Shown here piece by piece: positions 53,773 to 61,476 of a DNA stretch of 64,000 nucleotides. The position numbers were made by a program, and so were the translations under genes. The DNA is from Chryseobacterium sp. Marseille-Q5410 (GTDB lineage: Bacteria > Bacteroidota > Bacteroidia > Flavobacteriales > Weeksellaceae). Each line of letters opens with the position of its first letter. Positions within the stretch are counted from its first letter, which is position 1. The stretch spans positions 496,001 to 560,000 of the forward strand of contig CAMPOT010000001.1 in the NCBI GenBank assembly GCA_946892665.1, written 5' to 3'. The notes under the pieces are model-generated. The model ran no database searches and had not been told where the DNA came from. It was given only the letters and a program-made list of their open reading frames with translations.

Positions 53773-54081
53773 TTAGTACGCAAATTTTTGGTTTTGCAAT
53801 TCAATGTTGAAATTAATTTTTGCGTCCAATGCTCTAAATACTTTTAAAATAGTAGCAAATCTCGCATCAGTTGCATTATTTTCAATTTTTGATATTTGGG
53901 CTTTTTTCACGCCAACAAGTTCTCCAAGTTGTTCTTGCGTTAAATTTCTTTCTTTTCTCGCTTCCTTTATTGCGTGTCCAATTAAGTCCAAACGCAACTC
54001 ATTTTCGAAAGCATCTCTTTTTGGCGTTCCAATTTTGCCAATATATTTGTCTGTAAGTTCTTCTAAAGTATGTGTTTTCAT
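53773..54081 (-). CDS. XRE-type antitoxin
   Basis: 102 residues with an HTH_3/XRE domain (HAIKEARKERNLTQEQLGELVGVKKAQISKIEN, then ATILKVFRALDAKINF). The N-terminus (MKTHTLEELTDKYIGKIGTP) is the toxin-binding part of HigA-like antitoxins. Its start overlaps the toxin stop by four bases. It ends four bases from the cassette boundary. Confidence 0.88.
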   Translation of the reverse strand: MKTHTLEELTDKYIGKIGTPKRDAFENELRLDLIGHAIKEARKERNLTQEQLGELVGVKKAQISKIENNATDARFATILKVFRALDAKINFNIELQNQKFAY

Positions 54082-54422
54082 ATATTTTTCTTTTTAAAAT
54101 ATTGTTCCATTAATCTTTCTGCTTTTTCAATTTCACTTTTTGGTGTCTTTCCTGTTTTCTTAATTATTCCGTGCGTTGAAATTACAATTGTTTCATCTTT
54201 CTCCGATTTATCCCAAAATGCAAAAAGTCTGTAATATGACTTATTGTTAAGTGTTCTAAATTCCCAAATCTCGTCCTGAAGTTTTTTGAACAGCTCATTG
54301 TTATTAGAACTTCTTGACTTCCAAACGTTGTAAATAATCTTATTTCTTGTTTTTTCGTTCAATCCGTCAAGAAACTCTTTGGCTTCATCCAAAAATATGA
54401 CACGAAATTTGTAATCATTCAT
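54078..54422 (-). CDS. RelE/HigB-like toxin (Gp49 type)
   Basis: 114 residues: FLDEAKEFLDGLNEKTRNKIIYNVWKS, DEIWEFRTLNNKSYYRLFAFWDK and HGIIKKTGKTPKSEIEKAERLMEQYF match the phage-derived Gp49/HigB family of ribosome-dependent mRNases. Overlaps the antitoxin gene by four bases. The pair fills cassette 53757-54526. It is a different family member from the pair at 50080-50667. Confidence 0.88.
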   Translation of the reverse strand: MNDYKFRVIFLDEAKEFLDGLNEKTRNKIIYNVWKSRSSNNNELFKKLQDEIWEFRTLNNKSYYRLFAFWDKSEKDETIVISTHGIIKKTGKTPKSEIEKAERLMEQYFKKKNI

Positions 54423-54511
54423 TCTCTAATTTTTGTCAAAGATAAAAGTTTCTTATTTAGGAAACAAATTTTATTCCAATAAATAAATTTGATTTGGTGA
54501 GCTCTCTCGAT

Positions 54512-54718
54512 ACGCTGTCGTATAGCGGATCGGGTATTTCTGCAGGCGGGGCTATAGAAGCCAAAACTTTCTATGAACACCAAACTGAACAAAAAACTTT
54601 TTCCGCTGACTAAATTACAAAAAAACCGGAAGCGGAAAAGTTTTTTGTGACTAAAGTGGATCAATCCTTCAATCATGCATTCAAACCCCGCTTGCAGAAA
54701 TACCATGTTGTGCGCAGT
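54512..54718. repeat. attC-like repeat R5
   Basis: Left CGCTGTCGTATAGCGG then GTATTTCTGCAGGCGGGGC; right CCCCGCTTGCAGAAATACC then ATGTTGTGCGCAGT. Outer stem GTATTTCTGC/GCAGAAATAC is a third stem variant that keeps perfect pairing. Inner stem AAAAACTTTTTCCGCT / GGAAGCGGAAAAGTTTTTT with loop GACTAAATTACAAAAAAA. The core AACGG is AGCGG here. Confidence 0.85.
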
Positions 54719-55053
54719 ATTTTCGGTTCGGCGACTTAATTCAACCCGTTGAATTCAGTCAGAGAATTGAATATCAAGCACGACATTTTGTTATTCACGA
54801 AATCAAAAAGTCAGCGTATTTATTCACGCAGTTTTGTCCAGGTCACATCCTGAGAATTTAAGTCAGTGCATTTTGTTCGTTGAAACTTAAGTCAAATTTT
54901 AGTCAGAACAATTTTGAAAAAATCAGCGCTAAATTTTTGAAAAAGTCAGCGTTATTTTGTTAGCGCAAAAGTCCAAAAGTCAGTGCTGCAATTTTGAGTC
55001 AAAAACTCTAAAAAAAATCCTGAAAGTTATAGTCAAAACCGCGCTTGTAATAT
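54719..55053. other. ORF-less cassette 2, related to cassette 1
   Basis: 335 bases without an open frame, between complementary ends GTTGTGCGCAGT (54707) and TGCGCACAAC (55054). The start (ATTTTCGGTTCGGCGACTT, then TCAGAGAATT and ATCAAGCAC) and the end (CGCTTGTAATATTGCGCACAAC) match cassette 1 closely; the middle keeps only repeated words such as GTCAGCG, ATCAGCGC and GTCAGTG every 20-30 bases. Confidence 0.6.
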
Positions 55054-55254
55054 TGCGCACAACGGAAAAAGTATTTGCGAAGGGCGGGCTAAATTGAACG
55101 AAAAGTTCAATTTAGCCCGAACGAAGCAAATTGCTTTTTCAGATTACCAAATTACAAAAAAAAGAAATATGAAAAGCATTTTGCGGATATTGCTAACTGA
55201 ATTCTCAAAGACAATATTCACCCCGCTTTTAGCAAATACTATGTTATGTGCAGT
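55054..55254. repeat. attC-like repeat R6
   Basis: Left TGCGCACAACGGAAAAAG then TATTTGCGAAGGGCGGGC; right CCCCGCTTTTAGCAAATAC then TATGTTATGTGCAGT. Outer stem GTATTTGC/GCAAATAC. Inner stem GCAAATTGCTTTTTCA / TGAAAAGCATTTTGC with loop ACCAAATTACAAAAAA. Confidence 0.88.
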
Positions 55255-55258
55255 TTTT

Positions 55259-55465
55259 TTAGAAGAATTTTCTCATTAATCTAATTATTCCATCCAAGAA
55301 AAATAGTCCACTTTCTAATTCATCTGTTTTATCGATCTTTTGCGAAATATTTTTTTCGGCAAATTTTTTATTTTTATTAGTGCGTTTTGTTAGGTCAAAG
55401 AAACTCCAACCTGTCAAAATTATGAAGGTTGCAATTATTAGAATAAGATTGAGTTTTTCAGGCAT
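55259..55465 (-). CDS. Small membrane-anchored protein, unknown
   Basis: 68 residues: one N-terminal helix (LILIIATFIILTGWSFFDL) followed by a Lys-rich, charged tail (KRTNKNKKFAEKNISQKIDK). The stop lies five bases from the cassette boundary and the start is adjacent to the stop of the gene upstream on the same strand. No family recognised; it may be an accessory of its neighbour. Confidence 0.55.
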   Translation of the reverse strand: MPEKLNLILIIATFIILTGWSFFDLTKRTNKNKKFAEKNISQKIDKTDELESGLFFLDGIIRLMRKFF

Positions 55466-55466
55466 T

Positions 55467-55765
55467 TTAATGTTTAATTTTATTATTCCATTCCTGTATT
55501 ATTCCGTCTGCAAATTCTTCTCCATTAAACTTGTCATAATATAGCCCATAATATACCACTAAATAACTTTCTAAAATCCTTAAAATTTTATCTCTTTTGG
55601 GATTTTTATAAAGTTGTTTAAAATTTTATCATTTAAATGGTCAAATTCATCATTTGGGCATCCTGGAATTAAATTCCAAGAGTTGATAACTTTTCTTAAT
55701 TCAGAAAAATCTACATTATATTTTGTTTTAAGTTCTGTTTTATCCACAGTTTTGATAAATTGCAC
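55467..55765 (-). pseudogene. Unknown cassette protein with frameshift
   Basis: The GTG at 55765 opens a frame (MQFIKTVDKTELKTKYNVDF, then SELRKVINSWNLIPGCPNDE and FDHLNDKILNN) that stops at 55580. A shifted frame from about 55615 continues convincingly (LYKNPKRDKILRILESYLVV, then YYGLYYDKFNGEEFADGIIQ) to the TAA at 55467. One lost or gained base near 55610-55620 explains this; the original protein had about 98 residues. The INSWNLIPGCPNDE phrase vaguely recalls DUF1871, which is uncertain. The start codon lies inside the cassette end sequence. Confidence 0.55.
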
Positions 55766-55960
55766 ATAACGGAAAAAGTATTTGCGAAGGGCGGGCTAAA
55801 TAAAACTGAAAGTTCAATTTCGACCGCACGAAGCAAATTGCTTTTTCAGATTACCAAATTACAAAGAAGTAATATGAAAAGCAAGTTGCGACTAAATGCA
55901 TCGGGTTTTTCTAATATAGATTCAACCCCGCCTTTTGCAAATACTATGTTAGCCGTTCGT
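55761..55960. repeat. attC-like repeat R7
   Basis: Left TGCACATAACGGAAAAAG then TATTTGCGAAGGGCGGGC; right CCCCGCCTTTTGCAAATAC then TATGTTAGCCGTTCG. Outer stem as in R6. Inner stem GCAAATTGCTTTTTC / GAAAAGCAAGTTGC. Nearly identical in the right half to R8 and R10, including AAATGCATCGGGTTTTTC. Confidence 0.9.
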
Positions 55961-55969
55961 TGTATCAGG

Positions 55970-56821
55970 CTAAATTTTATTAATTATTTCTTCTAACAAT
56001 TTATTAAACACTTCAGGATTTTCAAGCATTGGATAATGTGAAGCTCCGTGTATACTTACAAATTCAAAATTATCTTTCAATTTTTTTTCCAGAGCTTTTT
56101 CGTCAGTAGGAAAATAATCTACATTAAGAAAATATACTTTACAGTAAATTTTCTTTAAATTTTCACTTTCCTTTTCACTATATTCAAAAACTTTCTTATT
56201 TAATTCAATACCAAATTTTTTATTGCTATTAATAAAATTATTTTCAATCTTTCTCTTTAAAGCAAGACTTGTATTTTTAGTTACCAAATTGTTTTCAACG
56301 TAATATTGCAGGCTTGCTGGATAATTTGAGTTCATTTGATCGATGATTTTGTCAACTTCTGATTTAGGCAAGCTTTGGCCAATATTTTTAAAATAATCTA
56401 CTGCAACAAACCCAATGATATTCTCTCTGTAATTGCTATAAATTTCTAAACATACATCGGCGCCAATGGAATGGCCAACTAGAATTACATTTTTTGCTTT
56501 CAGGCTTTCTAAGAGTTCTGAAATTTTTTTTCCAAAATCTTCAATTGAAACTTCATTATCTTTCACATCTGAATTTCCATGCCCAGGTAAGTCTACAGCA
56601 ATTACCCTGTAACTTTTTTTAAGGGTTTCTATTTGCGGAACCCATATTTCTTTATTCATAAACGCTCCGTGAAGAAAAACGATAGTTTTTGCTCCCCGAC
56701 CCGCATCTATATAAGATACCTTGCCGTCAATCTTTTTTTCTTTTTCCATGATTTCTATAGATTTACAATTAATGGTAAATAATATTACTAATACTGAACA
56801 AAGATTTATTATTTTAAGCAT
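55970..56821 (-). CDS. Alpha/beta hydrolase lipoprotein
   Basis: 283 residues with a lipoprotein-like signal (VLVILFTINCKS, Cys19). The alpha/beta hydrolase fold shows the oxyanion segment VFLHGAFMNKEIWVPQIE, nucleophile elbow GHSIGAD with Ser near residue 117, and the catalytic His in IHGASHYPMLENP near the C-terminus. Substrate unknown. It is divergent from the HxlR regulator, with 64 bases between start codons, so the regulator probably controls it. Both genes together make one cassette (55949-57234). Confidence 0.85.
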   Translation of the reverse strand: MLKIINLCSVLVILFTINCKSIEIMEKEKKIDGKVSYIDAGRGAKTIVFLHGAFMNKEIWVPQIETLKKSYRVIAVDLPGHGNSDVKDNEVSIEDFGKKISELLESLKAKNVILVGHSIGADVCLEIYSNYRENIIGFVAVDYFKNIGQSLPKSEVDKIIDQMNSNYPASLQYYVENNLVTKNTSLALKRKIENNFINSNKKFGIELNKKVFEYSEKESENLKKIYCKVYFLNVDYFPTDEKALEKKLKDNFEFVSIHGASHYPMLENPEVFNKLLEEIINKI

Positions 56822-56885
56822 TTGTATTTTTTTGCTAAATTAACCAAGATATAACTATGAAACAATTAGTAACCAAAAAGTTAGT

Positions 56886-57224
56886 ATGGAAAATGTAGAA
56901 AAATGCCCGCTTGAATATGCTTTTTCTCAAATCGGGGGTAAACACAAGGGCAGAATTATATGGAGGCTGCATCTTCATTCAGTTTTGAGGTTCGGGGAAA
57001 TTCGGAAACAAATTTCTGGGATTTCTATTAAGATGTTAACACAAGTATTAAAGGAAATGGAGAAAGACAACATTATTATACGCAAACAATATGATACCAA
57101 AATTCCTAAGGTTGAATATTATTTGACTGATAATGGAAAAATTTTAGTCGATATTTTAGAACGTCTTTTTGAATGGGGAAAACTTCAAGAAAATTTTATT
57201 ATGGAGGATAGTCGTTTACAATGA
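56886..57224 (+). CDS. HxlR family transcriptional regulator
   Basis: 112 residues, one winged-helix domain: CPLEYAFSQIGGKHKGRIIWRLH with the N-terminal Cys typical of HxlR redox or aldehyde sensors, then FGEIRKQISGISIKMLTQVLKEMEKDNIIIRKQY. The stop codon overlaps the cassette end. It is the only plus-strand gene among the array cargo. Divergent arrangement with the hydrolase suggests local control, possibly response to an aldehyde or quinone. Confidence 0.85.
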   Translation: MENVEKCPLEYAFSQIGGKHKGRIIWRLHLHSVLRFGEIRKQISGISIKMLTQVLKEMEKDNIIIRKQYDTKIPKVEYYLTDNGKILVDILERLFEWGKLQENFIMEDSRLQ

Positions 57225-57422
57225 CGGCTAACGGAAAAAGTATTTGCGAAGGGCGGGCTAAATTTAACTGCAAGTTCAATTTCGACCGAACGAAGCAAAT
57301 TGCTTTTTCAGATTGTTAAATTACAAAAAAATACAATATGAAAAGCAAGTTGCGACTAAATGCATGGGGTTTTTCTATTATCTATTCAACCCCGCCTTTT
57401 GCAAATACTATGTTAGCCGACG
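57223..57422. repeat. attC-like repeat R8
   Basis: Left GACGGCTAACGGAAAAAG then TATTTGCGAAGGGCGGGC; right CCCCGCCTTTTGCAAATAC then TATGTTAGCCGACG. Inner stem GCAAATTGCTTTTTCA / TGAAAAGCAAGTTGC around TTAAATTACAAAAAAA. Confidence 0.9.
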
Positions 57423-58415
57423 TTTTTTTATTACTTTATAAATAATTTGAAATTGGTGTTTTATTGAATATTTATCACCAAATGATATTTCTTCGTCCTT
57501 TGCTATCTGATCAAAAATTTCGCCTTTCATTTTGTCAGGCATTTTGTCTCCAATTCTAAATTTTTGATAAATTAAATCACATATTGCAAACAAATTTTTT
57601 CTGTAATATTCAGCAGCTTTATTGAAAAATTCAGCATTTAAATTAGTAAGAACATTATTTTCAATGCTGTAAATTATTTCAGTATCTTTTGTTAAACTAT
57701 TTGTTTCTGCTTCATTAGTTGGAATTAGAGTATTGTAAAATTTATCTACTAAAATATCCTTACCTAAAGAAAAAATAATGACATACTCATCAATTACAGC
57801 TAAATATGGATTTTGATTTTGCGGATTTATATGTAATAGTGTACTATTTGTATTTGAATAATTTACAGCTCTCAATAATTTATAACTTATATTATTTGCA
57901 TCAGGATGAATTGTTCCATACTCAAAATATTCTTTTAAGATATCTTTAAGCATTTTTTCATCCGCTTCACGAAGTTTGAATCCAGAATTTTTAGAAATAC
58001 TTAGTCTATAAAAAATAGAAGACCAAAATATTAAAGCTTTTTCGGAGTCAATTTTAGAGTTATAATTTTCATTTTTTTCGTCAGTTTTTACCGTTAAAGA
58101 TTTTGAATATGAATCTTCTAATTCAGCAAGTTTTGCCTCGCATTTACTACAAAAAATATAATCTTCAATTAATGGAATATTGTTATTTTCGATTCTTTCT
58201 TCATCTATTTTATTATAAACTTCTTCAAGTTTTTCTAAACTAGTTGCTCTACCAAAATAGGAGCTTGGATTTTTTTCAGAAATTACAAATCCCATCTCTT
58301 TATCTCTACCTTTTTTTCCTTCTTCAGTATCGATTCTTTTCATCAAAAAATGAGGAACTATATGCGAACCTGTTTTATCAGCTATCGAATCACAAATTTT
58401 GCAGTTGTTTTTCAT
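57408..58415 (-). CDS. HNH-like protein with two CxxC knuckles, unknown function
   Basis: 335 residues from the ATG at 58415 (MKNNCKICDSIADKTGSHIV). A CxxC pair (CKIC) and SHIVPHF are followed near residue 100 by a second pair (CSKCEAKL), a spacing seen in zinc-stabilised HNH-type nuclease domains. The rest is helical without a known domain (RAVNYSNTNSTLLHINPQNQ, then FFNKAAEYYRKNLFAICDLI). It fills one cassette and its stop lies inside the repeat. Candidate for a DNA-acting or defence protein, which is inference. Strongly AT-rich codons. Confidence 0.55.
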   Translation of the reverse strand: MKNNCKICDSIADKTGSHIVPHFLMKRIDTEEGKKGRDKEMGFVISEKNPSSYFGRATSLEKLEEVYNKIDEERIENNNIPLIEDYIFCSKCEAKLAELEDSYSKSLTVKTDEKNENYNSKIDSEKALIFWSSIFYRLSISKNSGFKLREADEKMLKDILKEYFEYGTIHPDANNISYKLLRAVNYSNTNSTLLHINPQNQNPYLAVIDEYVIIFSLGKDILVDKFYNTLIPTNEAETNSLTKDTEIIYSIENNVLTNLNAEFFNKAAEYYRKNLFAICDLIYQKFRIGDKMPDKMKGEIFDQIAKDEEISFGDKYSIKHQFQIIYKVIKKRRLT

Positions 58416-58420
58416 AAAAT

Positions 58421-58560
58421 GTCGGCTAACGGTTCGGGGCTTTGCGATGGTGGGGCAATCGAAGCACAAATCTTCAATTTTGCACTAAAGTTCAACCGAA
58501 GAACAACCGTTGAACTTTGCAGTTTCGCCCCACTATTGCAAAACCCTTGTTAGCGGCTGG
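58421..58560. repeat. attC-like repeat R9, short divergent type
   Basis: 140 bases. Left GTCGGCTAACGGTTCGGGGC then TTTGCGATGGTGGGGC; right GCCCCACTATTGCAAAACCC then TTGTTAGCGGCTGG. Inner stem AAGTTCAAC / GTTGAACTT around CGAAGAACAACC. Sequence is unlike R6-R8 but the architecture is identical, so the fold rather than the sequence is conserved. Confidence 0.85.
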
Positions 58561-58564
58561 CATT

Positions 58565-58894
58565 TTAGTGTGCTGCTGATTTTGAGAAAAAATTCATTAC
58601 GATAACTCCTGTCACAATTAAAATAATTCCAATAATTGCTGGAATGTCTAACGATTGCTTAAATACCACAACCGAAATTATAGCTGTCAAGACAATTCCT
58701 AAACCACCCCAAATTGCATAAGCTATTCCCAAAGGAATGGATTTTAAAGCTTGCGATAAAAAGAAAAAGGAAGCAATATATGCCACAATTGTTATCGCTG
58801 TTGGCAATAATTTTGAAAAACCGTCTGATGCTTTCATAAAGCTCGAACCTACAACTTCAAGTACGATTGCTAATGATAAAAATAAATATTTCAT
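58565..58894 (-). CDS. Small multidrug resistance (SMR) transporter
   Basis: 109 residues with four helices. The essential Glu is in AIVLEVVGSSFMK near residue 13; IPLGIAYAIWGGLGIVLTAIISVVVF and the final ILIVTGVIVMNFFSK are typical of the EmrE/SugE family. It exports cationic compounds or guanidinium using protons. It shares its cassette with a Crp/Fnr-type regulator 71 bases upstream. SMR genes are classical integron cassette cargo (qacE, qacF, qacG). Confidence 0.92.
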   Translation of the reverse strand: MKYLFLSLAIVLEVVGSSFMKASDGFSKLLPTAITIVAYIASFFFLSQALKSIPLGIAYAIWGGLGIVLTAIISVVVFKQSLDIPAIIGIILIVTGVIVMNFFSKSAAH

Positions 58895-58965
58895 TGTTCT
58901 TTTGTTTTAACTGATGCAAAGATACAAAAATTAAAAAGTGCTTTTTTTGACAAATGTCAAAATCG

Positions 58966-59526
58966 TTATTTCTTTCTAATACGGCTCAATGTTTCTTGCG
59001 AAATACCCAAATAAGAAGCAATATGTCCTAAAGAAATTCTTTGCAAAGCTTCGGGTTGGTTTTTCAAAAGCCAATGATAACGCTGTTCTGCGGTATGTGT
59101 TTGTAATAAAAAAGAACGTTCCTCTAAAATTTTGCAATATTCTTCTGCCATTTTTCTACCAATCGTATTCATTTCCTGCGATGATTTGTAGAAACTTTCA
59201 AGGTCATTGCTTGAGATATAATATAAAGTGGTGTCTTCTAAAAACTGAATGTTTTCAATTGAAGGTTGGCTAAAAAATAATGGCATTACTGAACCTAAAA
59301 TTCCGCTCTCAAAACCAAACCAAACATTAATTTCTCTTTCATTGATATTATAAAACGAACGAACAAGCCCTTTTTCAATTACGAATAAACTTGAAACAAT
59401 TTGTCCTTCTTTGAGCAAAAAATCGCCTTTTTGTTTTATCAGACTTTTAATTTTTTCGTTAAGTTCTGTTTCGATTTCAGAGGTCAGATTTCCGTATTTT
59501 TTAAGTTGTTTTATGAGAGGGTTCAT
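58966..59526 (-). CDS. Crp/Fnr family transcriptional regulator
   Basis: 186 residues. A cyclic-nucleotide-type beta roll (GDFLLKEGQIVSSLFVIEKGLVRSFY, residues about 35-60) and a C-terminal helix-turn-helix (ISLGHIASYLGISQETLSRIRKK). The roll lacks the Arg-Ser contact of cAMP-binding CRP, as in many Bacteroidota regulators. Located in the same cassette and strand as the SMR gene, which it probably controls. Confidence 0.88.
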   Translation of the reverse strand: MNPLIKQLKKYGNLTSEIETELNEKIKSLIKQKGDFLLKEGQIVSSLFVIEKGLVRSFYNINEREINVWFGFESGILGSVMPLFFSQPSIENIQFLEDTTLYYISSNDLESFYKSSQEMNTIGRKMAEEYCKILEERSFLLQTHTAEQRYHWLLKNQPEALQRISLGHIASYLGISQETLSRIRKK

Positions 59527-59549
59527 TCTTTGTACGGTGTTGGTTTATG

Positions 59550-59752
59550 CTTGCCGCTAACGGAAAAAGTATTTGCGAAGGGCGGGCTAAATTTAACTGA
59601 AAGTTCAATTTCGACCGAACGGAGCAAATTGCTTTTTCGTGGAACTAAATTACAAAAAAATGTGTAACGAAAAGCAATTTGCGACTAAATGCATCGGGTT
59701 TTTCTACTATGTATTCAACCCCGCCTTTTGCAAATACTATGTTACCTGCAGT
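59550..59752. repeat. attC-like repeat R10
   Basis: Left CTTGCCGCTAACGG then AAAAAGTATTTGCGAAGG and GCGGGC; right CCCCGCCTTTTGCAAATAC then TATGTTACCTGCAGT. Inner stem GCAAATTGCTTTTCGT / AACGAAAAGCAATTTGC is a covarying form of R7 and R8 (TTTTCGT/ACGAAAA instead of TTTTTCA/TGAAAA). Confidence 0.9.
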
Positions 59753-59753
59753 G

Positions 59754-61439
59754 CTATTTTCCATATTTTGCAAAATCAATCGCTTTATTTAATGTAATAT
59801 CTTGTTTCTTTTGAACATTTTCAATCTTGATTTTTATAGGAATATCAATTGGAATCCCAACTCTTTGAGTTTCATTTCCATTAACATCATAAATCCCATA
59901 ACCTGAAAACATAATTTTATAGCCACCTGGAAAAATCATTCTTGTAACATTTCCATCTGTTCCTGATGTTTGACTTCCAACGACAAATGTATTTTTATAT
60001 GATTTTAAAATTAAACAAATAAATTCAGGTAAACTTTGTGTGCGATAATCTACAAGCAAAATTAATTTTCCTTTATAAGAGTTAGAGTTTGTTTTACCTA
60101 CCATTTCTACTGAACTTCCGGCGTTGGTATTTTCGTATATAAATAGGCCGGGATACCGGAAATCATTTCGTGTTTGTTTACTGTAAAACGATGGTTCAGA
60201 AAGAAAATAATCTGCCATTTTGTAAGAAGGTAGTGTATTAGGATAATTTCGTAAATCCAAGATAATTGCCTTTGTTTTCATAAGAGGCAACATAACACTA
60301 TCGATATTTTTTTTGGTGATATTTGATGCAAAAATATATGCTATATCATTATCAATCATTTTAGAAGTAATTGGACTTGTCATTTCATAGAAATCTAAAA
60401 ATTCTTTAAGAAAATTTGCCTCTCTTAATTTTACAGAAACCTCAAATTTTTTACCTTTTGGATTATATCCTGATAAAAATGCAGTTGAATTTTTGCTATT
60501 TAAAACCATTGAATGTAAGTCTCTGTATTTTCCACCGTCATTGGATGCGGGAACATAATTCCAAAATTCTTTAAGGCGTTTTTTAACTGAAATTCCATCT
60601 ATTTTTTCAATTACACTTCCAACTACTATTGTAGAATCTTTGTATTGATTTTCACCAATAATTTTTGTCACAACAGCCTTGTTATTAACTAACTGAAAAT
60701 AGAAAGGGGGGCTGAATTTACCTGCAACACTTTCTTTAATAAATGGAAAAACGCCACCGTGTCCATCATCAATTGAAGCCGACATTTTCAAAACGGCTTT
60801 ATGATAAGATACAATGTCTTTTGCTTTTATAAATTCTGGGATTAATTCTCCAATTACTTTTTCCCAAGGTTTATCGGTAGCATATTTATAAGGATAAAAG
60901 TAATTGATTACATTCCAAAATCGAAAAAGACCTAAAAGCCTATATTCTGTATTTGGCATCTTCATTTCATCATAAGGCTTTTCGTTTGGTGTTATAATAT
61001 TTCCTTCATCATTTGGGTTAGGTTGAGCGTAATAATTTATGCCCTGAAAAGGATGACTGTAGTTGAATTTTAAAACCTCCTTTTGCCTTGTTGTAAGATT
61101 TTTGCTTTTTTCAATCCAAGAATGATTAATATTTCGGTAAGTATAGTAATGACGAGATTTATCTATTACAAATTCCTGAGCGTTGTTCGTTCCTGCAATT
61201 TCGAACATTTTATCAACTTCATTTCCAAATATATTATTGCTTTTTGCATTCAATATTTTGCTAATTGAAGTAATGGCTATTGAATCCCAATTATGCTTTC
61301 CTGTCGCAATTTCAGGATGAAAATATTTCAAATTTCCCCAAACATTACACAAATCTACAAGTTGAGAAACCTGTTTTCGACTTTGTGCGTTTAAGATTAA
61401 GATTTGTAAGATAAAAAGGAAAAATATTATTTTTTTCAT
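59754..61439 (-). CDS. S41 family peptidase
   Basis: 561 residues with a signal peptide (IIFFLFILQILILNAQS). An N-terminal helical region precedes a PDZ-like part (about 240-330) and the S41 catalytic domain (about 350-540): AIILDLRNYPNT, the Ser nucleophile in VGSQTSGTDGNVTRM near residue 500, and KIMFSGYGIYDVNG. It is a C-terminal-processing-type protease in the periplasm or on the surface. It is the terminal cassette of the array, first behind the promoter at 61477-61506, and fills it from end to end. Confidence 0.88.
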   Translation of the reverse strand: MKKIIFFLFILQILILNAQSRKQVSQLVDLCNVWGNLKYFHPEIATGKHNWDSIAITSISKILNAKSNNIFGNEVDKMFEIAGTNNAQEFVIDKSRHYYTYRNINHSWIEKSKNLTTRQKEVLKFNYSHPFQGINYYAQPNPNDEGNIITPNEKPYDEMKMPNTEYRLLGLFRFWNVINYFYPYKYATDKPWEKVIGELIPEFIKAKDIVSYHKAVLKMSASIDDGHGGVFPFIKESVAGKFSPPFYFQLVNNKAVVTKIIGENQYKDSTIVVGSVIEKIDGISVKKRLKEFWNYVPASNDGGKYRDLHSMVLNSKNSTAFLSGYNPKGKKFEVSVKLREANFLKEFLDFYEMTSPITSKMIDNDIAYIFASNITKKNIDSVMLPLMKTKAIILDLRNYPNTLPSYKMADYFLSEPSFYSKQTRNDFRYPGLFIYENTNAGSSVEMVGKTNSNSYKGKLILLVDYRTQSLPEFICLILKSYKNTFVVGSQTSGTDGNVTRMIFPGGYKIMFSGYGIYDVNGNETQRVGIPIDIPIKIKIENVQKKQDITLNKAIDFAKYGK

Positions 61440-61459
61440 TTATGACAGCATTTTTGGTA

Positions 61460-61473
61460 GCATTGCAGGTAAC
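61460..61473. repeat. Outer boundary of the array, complementary to R10 right end
   Basis: GCATTGCAGGTAAC is complementary to GTTACCTGCAGTGC at 59741, the other end of the same cassette. No repeat arm follows on the outer side, so this junction has the position of an attI-type site. Confidence 0.65.
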
Positions 61474-61476
61474 ACC

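Noticed and set aside
53118-55065. Possible CRISPR array because of recurrent CAGCG/TTCACG words
   Set aside because: Words are 6-8 bases, variable in spacing and sequence, and no Cas genes are present.
50052-61473. Repeats as MITEs or IS remnants
   Set aside because: No target duplications; cassette-specific ends are complementary to the far end of the same cassette and not to the same repeat's other end, which transposition does not explain.
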